A stretch of 27,883 nucleotides of DNA from an uncultured Eubacteriales bacterium (GCA_902796115.1 CADBNX010000474.1:1-27883), one strand, 5' to 3'. Counted from the stretch's first letter, positions 13,923 through 23,175 are shown. The notes: generated by a model from the sequence alone, not told the origin. Translations and numbers: made by a program.

Positions 13923-15887
13923 TCAGGCAGTGTTCCCGCGCCGTTCCCTGAATGCCTTCCATTCCGTTTCAAAAAACAGTCCCGCGTCCGGAAGGGGCCG
14001 CACCGGCCGCCAGAAACATCCGGTTTCACCGTTCTCAAGGGAAATCTCCTGTACCATATCCCGAAGCTCTCCCATGCTCAGAAAAAAAGGATAATCCGGC
14101 AAACCTTCCGGACACTCCGTCCCGTCCGGAGTCACATATAAAGCAGATCCCCGGCTCTTCCCTCCGTGCCTCACATAGTCTGTCATTGCGCTCAGATATA
14201 CTTTCTGCGCCAGGAGCATATCGTACAGATGGAAAAAGGTTCCCGCCCGCTCCGCTCCGCTGAGCGGAAGAGCTGAAAAAGATGCGATCGCCTGTTCCGT
14301 ATCGGAGAGCGCCTGTTCCATCGCCTCCGGATTCCGGATCATTCCGCCGGCGCGGGACATCCGTTCCGCTGCTTCCCGCCACAGCCTTCCGGCCGGTTCC
14401 GGATTTCCGCGGGCTATGCAGCCCGTAGCTTTTTCGGTCTCTCCGCGCAGGTGTTCCATGATTGTTTTTTCTTTTCCCTCATCGGGCATTCCCCGTGGAG
14501 AAAATGCGATGTCCTCCGCCGCCCGCAGCGCTCCGACCTGTCCCGCGTTCAGCGCGCTCCCGCCCGGCCGTGATACACCGTGTGTACCGGCGGCTTCACC
14601 GACCGCATAGATGCCTCTGATATTGGTCTGCCAGTGCGCGTCCACGGCAAGCCCTCCGTTGTTATGCTGCGCGCAGACGGCAATTTCAAGACGGTCTTTT
14701 TTCAGATCGACTCCGTGGTCAAGATAAAAGCGGTACGCAGGCTCGTTCAGCGCTCTGAGGCGCTCAATGGGCATGTCAAGGCACGCGTTTGCCTGCGAGA
14801 GATAATCTGCCGCTTCCGCGGGCAGACAGCCGTAATCCGGGATCGCGCCAAGCGGATTCTCCGTATAATCCAGATAAACCCTGCGTCCCTTCCGCACGGT
14901 TTCTTCATACACGATCAGATCGATCCTCGAAGAGCCGGAAACACATTTTGCGGTATCAAACGGCCACTGATACCCCTTTAAAAAAACCTGATACAGCAGT
15001 TCTTCCGGATTCCGGAAGTATTCCGTCAGGAATTCCTTTTCATTCTTTCCGTCGGCGTCGGTGGATACAAAGCGCGGCATCGCCTGCATATAGGAACCGC
15101 TCACATTCCATCTGGGACATTTTGAAGCCAGTCCGAACTGCCATTCGGTCAGGTTCCGGCCCTTCACTCCCGCGAGAAAAGCGATGCCGCTGCTTCCGAA
15201 CTGGGAAGGAGGATACACGCTGTCCGCGTACATCGCCGCGGGTCCTCCCGTGGCAAGAATGATATGATCCGTACGGAACAGCACGAAGCACAGGCAGTCC
15301 TTTTCCGCCGCCGTCGCCTGCCTGTCCAGACAGAGTACGCCGGCCGCTTTCCCTTCCAAAGCAAAATATCGCACTGCCTGCATCCCGTCCCGAACCGGTA
15401 TGCCGCAGCGGCGCGCTTCATTTTCCAGCGCTTCCGTCATCTTTCTTGATGTGTACGGCCCCACGCTGGAGGCCCGGCCGCGAACATCATGGTCGGTGCG
15501 GTATCCGATGCTCTCCCCGTATTCATTTTCGGGAAACGCCACGCCCGCGTCGCACAGGCGGCAGAAGCATTTAACGGAAAGCGCCGCCTCCGCGAGCGCC
15601 GTATCTCCGTCCACACATCCTCCCGCAAACAGGTCTTTCGCCATCTGACGCACGGAATCCGGCGTTTCACCGGCCAGAGATAATTTATAATAAGTCTGTT
15701 TATCGGATCCGGTATTGCGGGAAGTGCCCGCGTTCAGATCCTCGCTGATCAGCAGAAAATCCCTGACGCCGAAGCGGTGAAGGCTCAGTGCCGCCTGATA
15801 GCCCGCCGCGCCGCTTCCGATGATCAGCGTGCCGGTTTTTTCCTCGCGGATCTTCCGCGGATAAAACCCTGCCGTGTTCTCCTGCAT
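13923..15887 (-). CDS. FAD-dependent flavoprotein of the fumarate reductase / succinate dehydrogenase family
   Basis: This 654-residue protein has an N-terminal dinucleotide-binding motif G-S-G-A-A-G at 24-29. An A-T-G-G motif lies at 212-215, and the family's H-x-x-G-G segment at 408-412 (Q-H-N-N-G-G-L-A-V-D). G-I-Y-A-V-G-E-A-A-G-T-H-G at 425-437 and G-G-S-A-L-N-A-G-Q at 442-450 complete the FAD site. Such enzymes reduce C=C bonds or oxidise amino acids or succinate-like substrates. No heme-binding or FMN-attachment segment is seen, so the electron donor is unclear. The gene starts 12 bp after the SDR gene with a GAGGAAAG site, so it belongs to the OYE-SDR-flavoprotein operon. L-aspartate oxidase is an unlikely alternative because no NadA/NadC partners are nearby. 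Confidence 0.8.
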   Translation of the reverse strand: MQENTAGFYPRKIREEKTGTLIIGSGAAGYQAALSLHRFGVRDFLLISEDLNAGTSRNTGSDKQTYYKLSLAGETPDSVRQMAKDLFAGGCVDGDTALAEAALSVKCFCRLCDAGVAFPENEYGESIGYRTDHDVRGRASSVGPYTSRKMTEALENEARRCGIPVRDGMQAVRYFALEGKAAGVLCLDRQATAAEKDCLCFVLFRTDHIILATGGPAAMYADSVYPPSQFGSSGIAFLAGVKGRNLTEWQFGLASKCPRWNVSGSYMQAMPRFVSTDADGKNEKEFLTEYFRNPEELLYQVFLKGYQWPFDTAKCVSGSSRIDLIVYEETVRKGRRVYLDYTENPLGAIPDYGCLPAEAADYLSQANACLDMPIERLRALNEPAYRFYLDHGVDLKKDRLEIAVCAQHNNGGLAVDAHWQTNIRGIYAVGEAAGTHGVSRPGGSALNAGQVGALRAAEDIAFSPRGMPDEGKEKTIMEHLRGETEKATGCIARGNPEPAGRLWREAAERMSRAGGMIRNPEAMEQALSDTEQAIASFSALPLSGAERAGTFFHLYDMLLAQKVYLSAMTDYVRHGGKSRGSALYVTPDGTECPEGLPDYPFFLSMGELRDMVQEISLENGETGCFWRPVRPLPDAGLFFETEWKAFRERRGNTA

Positions 15888-15899
15888 ACTTTCCTCGCT

Positions 15900-16667
15900 T
15901 TACAGTCTCCGGATATGGAAGCCGCCGTCCACATCGATATAATTGCCCGTGGTATACAGCACCGTGTCGGAACAGAACAGGCTGACCATATTGGCCACGT
16001 CTTCCGGCGTGCCCCACCTGCGGATCGGAAACACGCCGTCCCGGATCAGCGCATCGTATTTTTCCTTCACTTTCGCCGTCATGTCGGTGGCGATCACTCC
16101 GGGCCTGATTTCATGCACCAGGATTCCTTCCCCCGCCAGCCTGTCCGCGAACAGTTTGGTCACCATCGAGATGCCGGCCTTGGATATACAGTATTCCCCG
16201 CGTGACGTGGAAGAGACTTCCGCGGAGCAGGAACCGATATTGACGATCACCCCGCGCGTCGCAAAAACCACATCCTGCTTCAGCATCTGCCGCACCGCTT
16301 CCTGTGCCATGAAAAGCGTGCCCTTCGTATTGATGGACATCACCCGATCAAAGCTTTCTTCCGTCATTTCCAGGATATCCCGTCTTTCCAGCGGCGCGAC
16401 GCCGGCGTTGTTGACCAGGATATCCACGCGTCCGAACCGGCCGACTGTTTCCCGGAGCACCCTTTTCCGGTCTTCCGCTTCCGCTACGTTTGCCTTCACA
16501 TAATGCCATGAAACGCCCGCTTCCGTCAGTCCGGTCAAGGCATCCGTGCAGCGCTCCGGATTTCCCGTGGCGCAGATCACGATATTGCATCCGTCCGTGC
16601 CCAGTTTCCTTGCGATCGCAAGCCCGATTCCCCGGCTGCCTCCGGTTACGATTGCTGTTTTCTTCAT
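15900..16667 (-). CDS. Short-chain dehydrogenase/reductase (FabG-like SDR)
   Basis: This 255-residue NAD(P)-dependent oxidoreductase has the cofactor motif T-G-G-S-R-G-I-G (8-15) and N-N-A-G (86-89). The catalytic serine lies in I-G-S-C-S (S146 or S148) and the pair Y159-x-x-x-K163 follows. The C-terminus has the usual D-V-D-G-G-F motif. It interconverts a ketone and an alcohol; the substrate is unknown. The ATG at 16667 follows GAGGAAC and lies 7 bp after the OYE-type gene stop, so the two are probably co-translated. The clustering suggests a catabolic or reductive role rather than fatty-acid synthesis. Confidence 0.88.
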   Translation of the reverse strand: MKKTAIVTGGSRGIGLAIARKLGTDGCNIVICATGNPERCTDALTGLTEAGVSWHYVKANVAEAEDRKRVLRETVGRFGRVDILVNNAGVAPLERRDILEMTEESFDRVMSINTKGTLFMAQEAVRQMLKQDVVFATRGVIVNIGSCSAEVSSTSRGEYCISKAGISMVTKLFADRLAGEGILVHEIRPGVIATDMTAKVKEKYDALIRDGVFPIRRWGTPEDVANMVSLFCSDTVLYTTGNYIDVDGGFHIRRL

Positions 16668-16674
16668 ATGTTCC

Positions 16675-18030
16675 TCACTGATCTGTCTGCTGAAAAGTCC
16701 TGTAATAGGGAAGATAGTTTCCGCTGTTCCGTACTACGCATCCCGTCGGCAGACCGGCGCGGATCAGATCCCCGCATTTCCCGCAGGCCAGGCATACACG
16801 GGAAGCGTCCATCCTGCCGTTTTGACGGATCTGATTCGCAAAATCCGGATTCGCAAATGCCATTCTTCCGAACAGCATATGATCGCACAGACCGTTTTCA
16901 ATGGCACCTGCCGCATACAGGTCGGCCCACTGCCGCAGGTAGGAAGGACCGGATGCGGAGACAAACAGCCCCGGAACGGCGTGCTTTACTTCGCCGATAC
17001 CGCCGATGATCCGGGCGATCCCCACGAGCGGATGTTCGCGCGGCACATACTTTCCGCTGTCGAACGGTCTTGTAACATGGGTCGTCACATAGGGATTTCC
17101 CATGGTCAGGTTTACGAAAGCGATATGCTCTTCTTCATAAAGCTGTCTGATCAGCAGGATGGGTTCGGTCATATCGGGCGTTTCGTCACCGCCTTCTTTC
17201 ACCCCGAAGCCCCAGGGCCAGGCATAACCGTCATGGATGCCGATCCTCGCAGTCACGCTGAAATCCTTTGTCTCAAAGGCTTTTGCCGCCCTGATGCCGT
17301 TGCGCAGGAGCCGGGTCCGGTTTTCAAAGCTGCCGCCGTACGGTCCATTTCTGTGATATGCGGAAAGAAGCTCCATCAGCAGATACCCGTGGCAGGCTTT
17401 GATATCGACCGCGTCGAATCCCGCTCTGCGCGCTTTTTCGGATGCTTTTCCGAATTCCTCTTCCAGCCCTTTCAGGTAATCGTCCCCCACGATGCATTCG
17501 TCCGTCGCCGCGCGCAGTTTTTCATAATAAGGATGCCGGTAAGCGATCATCGGAGCGGGTTTTCCGCCCGGATTGGCGTATCTGCCGCTGTGATTGGCCT
17601 GCATCACAAGATACGGCGCGTATCCATTCTTTTTTAAACCCGCTTCCCTGACACGGTCATTCAGTTTCCGGTATTCATCCACGTTCTTTTCCGTCAGCAT
17701 CAGCTGATGCGGACTTGAGCGCCCTTCGGGCACAATGGAAACTGCTTCAAACCAGATCATTCCGCATCCGCCCTCCGCGTATCGCAGATAGCGTGCGCAG
17801 GTCATTTCGGACGGTGCGCCGTCCGGAAGCGCGTCAGCGCCTTCCATCGGAGCAATGCCCATTCGGTTTGGAAGTTCGATCCCGCCGATCTCCGCTTTCC
17901 GGCAGAGCGCCTGCGTATCCCTTGCGAGCGGAATCTCGACAGAAAGCATTTCGGCGGTTTTTTTCAGTTCCTCCGCACTCCGGTAATGAAACTTTTCGTG
18001 CACGGCGCGATCCGGTTTTTCCTGCTTCAC
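16675..18030 (-). CDS. Old-Yellow-Enzyme-type NADH:flavin oxidoreductase with 4Fe-4S site but no C-terminal nucleotide-binding domain
   Basis: This 451-residue protein is an FMN-binding TIM barrel of the Old Yellow Enzyme / 2,4-dienoyl-CoA reductase family. Visible signatures are L-P-N-R-M-G-I-A-P-M-E-G (53-64), N-H-S-G-R (146-150), and C-H-G-Y-L-L-M-E-L-L-S at 213-223, followed by G-P-Y-G-G-S-F-E-N-R-T-R. Cysteines C413, C416, C419 and C431 (C-x2-C-x2-C-x11-C) form the iron-sulfur site expected at the end of the barrel. The protein stops about 20 residues later, so the FAD/NAD(P)H domain of the larger relatives (about 650 residues) is missing. The start is GTG at 18030, behind GAGGTG; the nearby ATG is followed at once by a stop. 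It is the first gene of the operon. Confidence 0.85.
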   Translation of the reverse strand: MKQEKPDRAVHEKFHYRSAEELKKTAEMLSVEIPLARDTQALCRKAEIGGIELPNRMGIAPMEGADALPDGAPSEMTCARYLRYAEGGCGMIWFEAVSIVPEGRSSPHQLMLTEKNVDEYRKLNDRVREAGLKKNGYAPYLVMQANHSGRYANPGGKPAPMIAYRHPYYEKLRAATDECIVGDDYLKGLEEEFGKASEKARRAGFDAVDIKACHGYLLMELLSAYHRNGPYGGSFENRTRLLRNGIRAAKAFETKDFSVTARIGIHDGYAWPWGFGVKEGGDETPDMTEPILLIRQLYEEEHIAFVNLTMGNPYVTTHVTRPFDSGKYVPREHPLVGIARIIGGIGEVKHAVPGLFVSASGPSYLRQWADLYAAGAIENGLCDHMLFGRMAFANPDFANQIRQNGRMDASRVCLACGKCGDLIRAGLPTGCVVRNSGNYLPYYRTFQQTDQ

Positions 18031-18121
18031 ATTTTCACCTCATCCGTTCAGGCTTTTCCGTATATCTATTCTTTCCATATGTTTTATTTCCTGCTTTTCC
18101 CTTAAAAGAAACGAATGAAGA

Positions 18122-18150
18122 TTGACTTTGTGCCATACCTGCGGTAATAT
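18122..18150 (+). promoter_or_regulatory. Promoter of the SdrD-B repeat protein gene
   Basis: TTGACT (18122-18127), a 17-bp spacer and TAATAT (18145-18150) form a strong sigma-A-type promoter. The start of transcription near 18157 would leave a very short leader with a GCGGAGG ribosome site before the ATG at 18179. The 148-bp divergent region (18031-18178) also has to hold the promoter of the oxidoreductase operon, which I could not pin down. Confidence 0.65.
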
Positions 18151-18178
18151 TGTAAGGATTTCTCTTGCGGAGGTTTTT

Positions 18179-21100
18179 ATGGGCAAAAGATTTCTGCGTG
18201 TTCTTCTCCCCGCATTGGCGGCTCTTTTTATCCTGCCGTTCTGCTGCACGGCTTCGGCGGATTCCGCCGGCGTTTCCGGTATCGTCTGGGTGGATAAGAA
18301 CACAGACGGCATATACCAGAGCAATGAATCCGCGCTTTCAGGCGCGCAGGTGACCCTGGAAAGAATCACGGACAGTGCGCAGCCTCAGTCCGTCGTGCAG
18401 TCCGTGACAGATAAAAGCGGCGGGTATTCCTTCGGTTCTCTCCCGTCAGGCAGTTATCGTCTGCGGATCGTTCTGCCGAAGGATTATCAGTTCACGCTTC
18501 ACGGTTCGGACAGCGCGTCGCTTCCCGCCTCGGGCCGCGAATCGTCGACTGCCGTGTTCACGCTTTCGGACGGTGACCGGATCAGCGCGGATATCGGCGC
18601 CACCAAATCCTATTCCTATATCAGCGTCATTGCTTTTGAGGATCTGAATGAAAACGGCGGAAGAATGAGCTCCGAGCCGCTGATCCGCAATGTCGGCCTC
18701 GAACTGGAATATGTGTTCAATGACACCGTGTATACCGTCGCCTCCGCCGTAACGGATAAAAACGGGGAAGCAAGGATCACCTCCCTGTCCCCCGGAACCT
18801 ACCGGGTGCGTGCGACGCTTCCCGAGGGATACATTCCCGGTCCTCTCGGGCAGAAGGTCAACACGTTTTATAATTTCATCAATCCTTCCGACAGCAATGT
18901 CGGCTGTTCGGCTTTTTTTGATCTGCCCGCCAAGTCCTCTGTCGGCATGTGCGTAGGCATGGTCAAAACCGGCGCTCTTTCAGGCAGCGTCTGGTTTGAC
19001 GAAGACAGCGACGGCAAACGCAAAGCCAATGATTCCGCACTGGAAAACATTCAGGTCGAGCTGTATTCCTCCCAGTACGCGCTGACACGGACCGCGCAGA
19101 CGGATGCGCAAGGCAATTTCAGCTTTGTGAACCTGCAGGGCGGAGAGTATGATCTGCGCGTACTCCTGCCGGACGGCATGATGTTCACCCACGGTGACAG
19201 CGCCATCACCAGCTCCGCGGGAAGAAACGGACACGTAAGCGCGCAGGTCGCGGTGGGAAGCACGGCGCAGGTCGGTCAGATCGGTCTGATGAAAGATACC
19301 GCGCTGCGCGTGATCGTATTCCATGACACCAATCTGAACGGAAGCCCGGATGAAGGCGAAGAACCGCTGCCGGGCATCCCGCTGAAACTTTCCGCACAGG
19401 GCGGCGGCGAGAGAGTGACCGACGAAACCGGAACGGCTGTTTTCAATACGGTCTCCGGCGGCAGATCTTCAGTCCGCTGCACGCTGCCCGAGGAATATGT
19501 CTTTACCTGTCCCGGGGGAAGCAGCCTCCTATCCGCGCTCACCGGCATGCGTGAAATGCAGGGCGATATCGACATCGCGTGGGGAGAAGTAACGGAATGC
19601 ACCGTCGGCGTCACAAAGCCGTCCGCGGTCTCCGGGCTGGTATTTGAGGATCCGGATCTGGACGGCGTAATGGACGCCGCTTCCTCCCCCCTTCCCGGAT
19701 TTACGGTACAGCTCCTGGATGAATCCGAAAACGTCGTGCTGGAGACGTCGACTTCCGAAGACGGCTCCTACATTTTCCGTGATCTGATCGGCGGGAATTA
19801 CGCGATCCGTTTCCTGTATAACGATCCTTATATCGCCTGTGATCTGCCGGATGCGGCAGCGTCCGGACGGCTGAATTCCGTTGCTGTGCAGAATATGGAT
19901 TGGGGACAGTCATCTTCCTTCGCTCTGACCGAGGCTTCCCAACAGGTGCATGACGCGGCGCTCTACCGGGGCGGAACCGTCAGCGGTACGATTGCCTTCA
20001 GCGATACGGACGCTCAGCTTTACGGAGCCCGGGGACCGGAGAATGTTGTCGTCACGGTTCTGAACGCGGAAAACGAACCGCTTTCCTTTACCGATGTTAC
20101 CCGGAATGACGGAACCTATTACATCAAAGGCATCCGTCCCGGAGCATACCGCATCCGCTATGATCTTCCGGATGGCTGTACCCTGACGGACCGGAAGCCG
20201 GAACTCCTCACGGAATGGATCAGTGCTCCTGTCGAAATCGATAACGGAACCAGTATCACCATGCCTGTGCTCTCCGCCGTCATGACAGCCTCCCTTGAAG
20301 GGCGGCTGATCCACCTCAATCCTGACGGCACGGAAGAAGCCGTCACCGCAGACGTGTTCCTGCAGACATCTTCCGGCAGCGCTTCATACAGCTGCCATTC
20401 CGACGAAAACGGCTTCTACCGGTTTGAAGGCCTCTTCCCGGAGGAATACCAGATCCTCATCAGCGTCCCGGAGGATTACGTCGTTTCCGGAAGCTCCCAC
20501 GATCTGGTATCCAAAGCAGTCGCTTCCGAAACGCGCGGACACATTCGCCTGAATATCGGCGAATCCCTGTCGGATATGGATGTCACGCTGTCCCTTCCGG
20601 CACAGATCTCGGGGATCGTGTTTTATGATACGGATGCCAGCACCGCTCTTCAGGAATCGTCTCAGCCCATCCGCGGCATGAGCCTCCTGATCCGGGGCGA
20701 AGAACTGGAGCTTTCCGTGGACACGGACGAAAACGGCGCCTTTGTTTCCCCCTTGCTTTTCCCGGGTGATTATACGATCACGCTCCGGATGGACGAGGAC
20801 TGCATCCTGACCGACAAAGGCATTCCGAACGGAACAGAGTGGACAGTTCCCTTTACGCTTGCGGACGGCGAAAAGAAAACGGATTTCACGATTCCCGTTC
20901 TGCGGCTCGGACTGATCGAGGGAACACTCTGGAATCTTGACGGCGGAAACACGCCTTTCCCCGCGATTACCGTATCCCTTTCGATGAACGGGAACGTGAT
21001 CGCGCAGAAGAATACCGACTCCCGCGGCAGCTATTCCTTCGACCGTCTCTATCCCGGAACCTATATACTTTCGACTGTACTCCCCGATGGTTATCTGTTC

Positions 21101-21637
21101 GCACGTGAAACAGATGTTTTTGACCGTGACAGCGTGATCCTGAATACCGGTTCCGCAGAAATCCATCTGCTGATGGGACAGCACCTGGTTTCCTGTGATA
21201 TCGGCATCGGCCTTCGCGGCGGCATCGGCGATACGGCATGGCTTGACGGCAACGGCAACGGCCTTCAGGACATCGGAGAACCGGGCATGCCCGGCATTCA
21301 CATTGCTCTGTATCAGTACGGCGAATTCATCGCTTCGGCCGAAACAGACGTCTATGGCCGTTATTCCCTGAAAGATCTGTATCCGGGCGCGTACGATATG
21401 ACGGTGACCATGCCGGATGAACTGCGGTCTACGGTGCAGAATACGGAATATTCCCTGGTGAACAGCGACCTTCCTGAAACGGAAGACACCACCGTCACAG
21501 TCGAGGGAATCATCGTGCCCTCCGGAAGCATGAACCTGAATTATGATCTCGGATTTGTGCTTCGCAAGGAAGGGGTCCTGCCGGAAGAAATGGAGCAGAT
21601 CCCAACCCGTGACTGGACACCGTACACGCAGCGTTGA
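18179..21637 (+). CDS. Secreted protein with ten SdrD_B-like (prealbumin-like) repeats
   Basis: This is a 1152-residue protein. The ATG at 18179 follows GGAGG; an upstream in-frame TTG lies in the -35 box and cannot be the start. A signal peptide occupies residues 1-27 (basic start, hydrophobic core, A-S-A cleavage site). About ten repeats of roughly 110 residues then begin near residues 32, 147, 266, 375, 483, 600, 705, 809, 911 and 1016. A typical unit has G-x-V-x-x-D, often an acidic D-x-N-x-D-G calcium-type loop, then T-D-x-x-G-x-Y-x-F, L-x-P-G-x-Y and L-P-x-G-Y. SdrD_B domains of staphylococcal surface proteins are the nearest family I recognise. No LPxTG motif, membrane anchor, dockerin or S-layer domain is visible at the C-terminus. 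Confidence 0.8.
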   Translation: MGKRFLRVLLPALAALFILPFCCTASADSAGVSGIVWVDKNTDGIYQSNESALSGAQVTLERITDSAQPQSVVQSVTDKSGGYSFGSLPSGSYRLRIVLPKDYQFTLHGSDSASLPASGRESSTAVFTLSDGDRISADIGATKSYSYISVIAFEDLNENGGRMSSEPLIRNVGLELEYVFNDTVYTVASAVTDKNGEARITSLSPGTYRVRATLPEGYIPGPLGQKVNTFYNFINPSDSNVGCSAFFDLPAKSSVGMCVGMVKTGALSGSVWFDEDSDGKRKANDSALENIQVELYSSQYALTRTAQTDAQGNFSFVNLQGGEYDLRVLLPDGMMFTHGDSAITSSAGRNGHVSAQVAVGSTAQVGQIGLMKDTALRVIVFHDTNLNGSPDEGEEPLPGIPLKLSAQGGGERVTDETGTAVFNTVSGGRSSVRCTLPEEYVFTCPGGSSLLSALTGMREMQGDIDIAWGEVTECTVGVTKPSAVSGLVFEDPDLDGVMDAASSPLPGFTVQLLDESENVVLETSTSEDGSYIFRDLIGGNYAIRFLYNDPYIACDLPDAAASGRLNSVAVQNMDWGQSSSFALTEASQQVHDAALYRGGTVSGTIAFSDTDAQLYGARGPENVVVTVLNAENEPLSFTDVTRNDGTYYIKGIRPGAYRIRYDLPDGCTLTDRKPELLTEWISAPVEIDNGTSITMPVLSAVMTASLEGRLIHLNPDGTEEAVTADVFLQTSSGSASYSCHSDENGFYRFEGLFPEEYQILISVPEDYVVSGSSHDLVSKAVASETRGHIRLNIGESLSDMDVTLSLPAQISGIVFYDTDASTALQESSQPIRGMSLLIRGEELELSVDTDENGAFVSPLLFPGDYTITLRMDEDCILTDKGIPNGTEWTVPFTLADGEKKTDFTIPVLRLGLIEGTLWNLDGGNTPFPAITVSLSMNGNVIAQKNTDSRGSYSFDRLYPGTYILSTVLPDGYLFARETDVFDRDSVILNTGSAEIHLLMGQHLVSCDIGIGLRGGIGDTAWLDGNGNGLQDIGEPGMPGIHIALYQYGEFIASAETDVYGRYSLKDLYPGAYDMTVTMPDELRSTVQNTEYSLVNSDLPETEDTTVTVEGIIVPSGSMNLNYDLGFVLRKEGVLPEEMEQIPTRDWTPYTQR

Positions 21638-21893
21638 AAAAAGCGCAAACAATCATGCTGGAACGCTCCCCGAAAACGTGAAACCCCTTTATTGAGAAAA
21701 TTCAGAAGCCGTCAGAAAAAAGCATCCCGTTTTCTTACAGAGCAAAATCCGGCAGCAACATATCAGCAGCCATGGTGAATAAACAGCATGCCGCCGAAAA
21801 CACGGCAACAGCATTGCTGTTTTCTCAAAATATGCGATGATTCCGCTGAAACACGAGAAATCTGTTTCTTCCGGCGGCAGAAAGGGCATTGGT
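21638..21893. other. Intergenic stretch before the MFS gene
   Basis: These 256 bp contain no gene I can support. A small hairpin, AACAGC with GCTGTT (21807-21821), followed by TTCT is at best a weak terminator. No good promoter stands out. The short leader before the MFS start has AAAGGG as a poor ribosome site. Confidence 0.4.
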
Positions 21894-23174
21894 ATGGCAA
21901 AACGAGAAGATTCCGCATCCGGCAGCGTAAGGGGCCGTCTGATTATCGCCGCGAGTTTCCTGATGGTCTTCACCTGTCTCGGTTTCTGCAGCAGCACCAA
22001 AGGGCTGTACCTTGCCGCCATCACAGAGGCTCTCGGATTAGAACGAGGTCTGTTTGCGCTGAATGACAGTATCCGTTTTTTGACCACCGCCACACTCAAT
22101 CTGTTTTTCGGCGCACTGATCTCCCGTTTCGGTCCCCGAAAGCTTGTGGCCGCGGGATTCCTTTCGCTCATCGCGTCCATGCTGCTCTATTCATACGCGG
22201 AGAGCATCGGTGTGTTCTATCTCGGCGGCGCCCTGCTCGGTGCCGGGCTCGCGTGGACCACCACCACGGTTGTAGGCTATATGGTGGATATCTGGGCCCG
22301 TGAGAAAAAAGGCACCATCATGGGCGCGGTACTGGCCGCCAACGGTCTCGGCGGGGCACTGGCATCTCAGACGCTGTCTCCGATCATTTATTCCGCCGCG
22401 GATGGATTCGGATACCGTACCGCATACCGGATTACCGCGATCATTCTTTTTGCTGTCGGTGCTTTGGTCGTCTCGATATACAAGGACGGAAATACTTCTG
22501 TTCGCGTAAATAAGCGCCAGCCGAAAAAAGGCTTTGACTGGCCGGGTATTTCTCTGCACGAAGCGGCCCGTAAGCCTTTCTTTTATCTGACGCTGCTGTG
22601 TGTATTTCTGACCGGAATGGCACTGCAAAGCGTAAACGGCATTTCTTCCGCACACCTCCGGGACGTCGGTTTTGACGCCGGCACCGTTGCCGCCGTGCTC
22701 AGTGTCCATTCCATCGTGCTGGCGGCCTGCAAATTCCTGACGGGAATCTGCAGCGACCGGATCGGGCTGAGGAAAACCCTGCTGATCTGCGACGCTGCGG
22801 CGCTCGGCATGACATTTCTGCTTGCGAACGCAAATACACAAACCGCTCATTTCATGGCAATGGGCTATGGGGTGGTATCCGCTGCAGCCCTTCCGCTGGA
22901 AACAGTGATGCTTCCGCTGATTACGGCGGAACTGTTCGGCAGAAAATCCTACGCAAAACTATTGGGCATAATCGTTGCCGTCAACAGTTTCGGCTATGCG
23001 GTAGGAGCGCCGCTGTCCAATCTGTTCTTCGACCTTTACGGCACTTACCGCGGCATCATCCTGGCAGAAGGCGGAGTGCTGCTCGCTGTTTCCATCCTGC
23101 TGCAATGCATATTATCCGCACGGACAAAGCGTCGGGTAATCGATGCGCAGACCGGGGACGATTGCCCGGAATAA
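21894..23174 (+). CDS. MFS transporter (12 predicted membrane spans)
   Basis: This 426-residue membrane protein has the two-half major facilitator layout. Hydrophobic spans start at about residues 14, 55, 80, 105, 140 and 170, then repeat in the second half after a central basic loop (N-K-R-Q-P-K-K-G). The loop-2/3 motif is S-R-F-G-P-R-K-L, a variant of the MFS signature. The substrate cannot be read from the sequence; the architecture resembles monocarboxylate or oxalate/formate-type carriers, but this is weak. The ATG at 21894 is preferred (AAAGGG about 11 nt upstream). Another in-frame ATG at 21837 would add a polar N-terminus. It is convergent with the ImmA-type gene, with 1 bp between the stops. 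Confidence 0.8.
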   Translation: MAKREDSASGSVRGRLIIAASFLMVFTCLGFCSSTKGLYLAAITEALGLERGLFALNDSIRFLTTATLNLFFGALISRFGPRKLVAAGFLSLIASMLLYSYAESIGVFYLGGALLGAGLAWTTTTVVGYMVDIWAREKKGTIMGAVLAANGLGGALASQTLSPIIYSAADGFGYRTAYRITAIILFAVGALVVSIYKDGNTSVRVNKRQPKKGFDWPGISLHEAARKPFFYLTLLCVFLTGMALQSVNGISSAHLRDVGFDAGTVAAVLSVHSIVLAACKFLTGICSDRIGLRKTLLICDAAALGMTFLLANANTQTAHFMAMGYGVVSAAALPLETVMLPLITAELFGRKSYAKLLGIIVAVNSFGYAVGAPLSNLFFDLYGTYRGIILAEGGVLLAVSILLQCILSARTKRRVIDAQTGDDCPE

Positions 23175-23175
23175 T

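Noticed and set aside
18040..18080. Short leader peptide before the OYE-type gene
   Set aside because: A 12-codon ATG frame ends in the ribosome-site region, but it has no good ribosome site of its own and no attenuator structure follows.
21560..21637. Sortase signal at the end of the repeat protein
   Set aside because: The L-P-E-E-M segment is not an LPxTG motif, and there is no hydrophobic span with a basic tail after it.
18179..21637. DNA tandem repeat or CRISPR-like array in the repeat protein gene
   Set aside because: The repetition is at protein level only, with units of about 330 bp that are highly divergent in DNA; no short identical repeats with spacers are seen.
20384..21652. A 422-codon open frame antisense to the SdrD_B repeat gene
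   Set aside because: No ribosome site or family signature; the plus strand has a signal peptide, repeats and a promoter.
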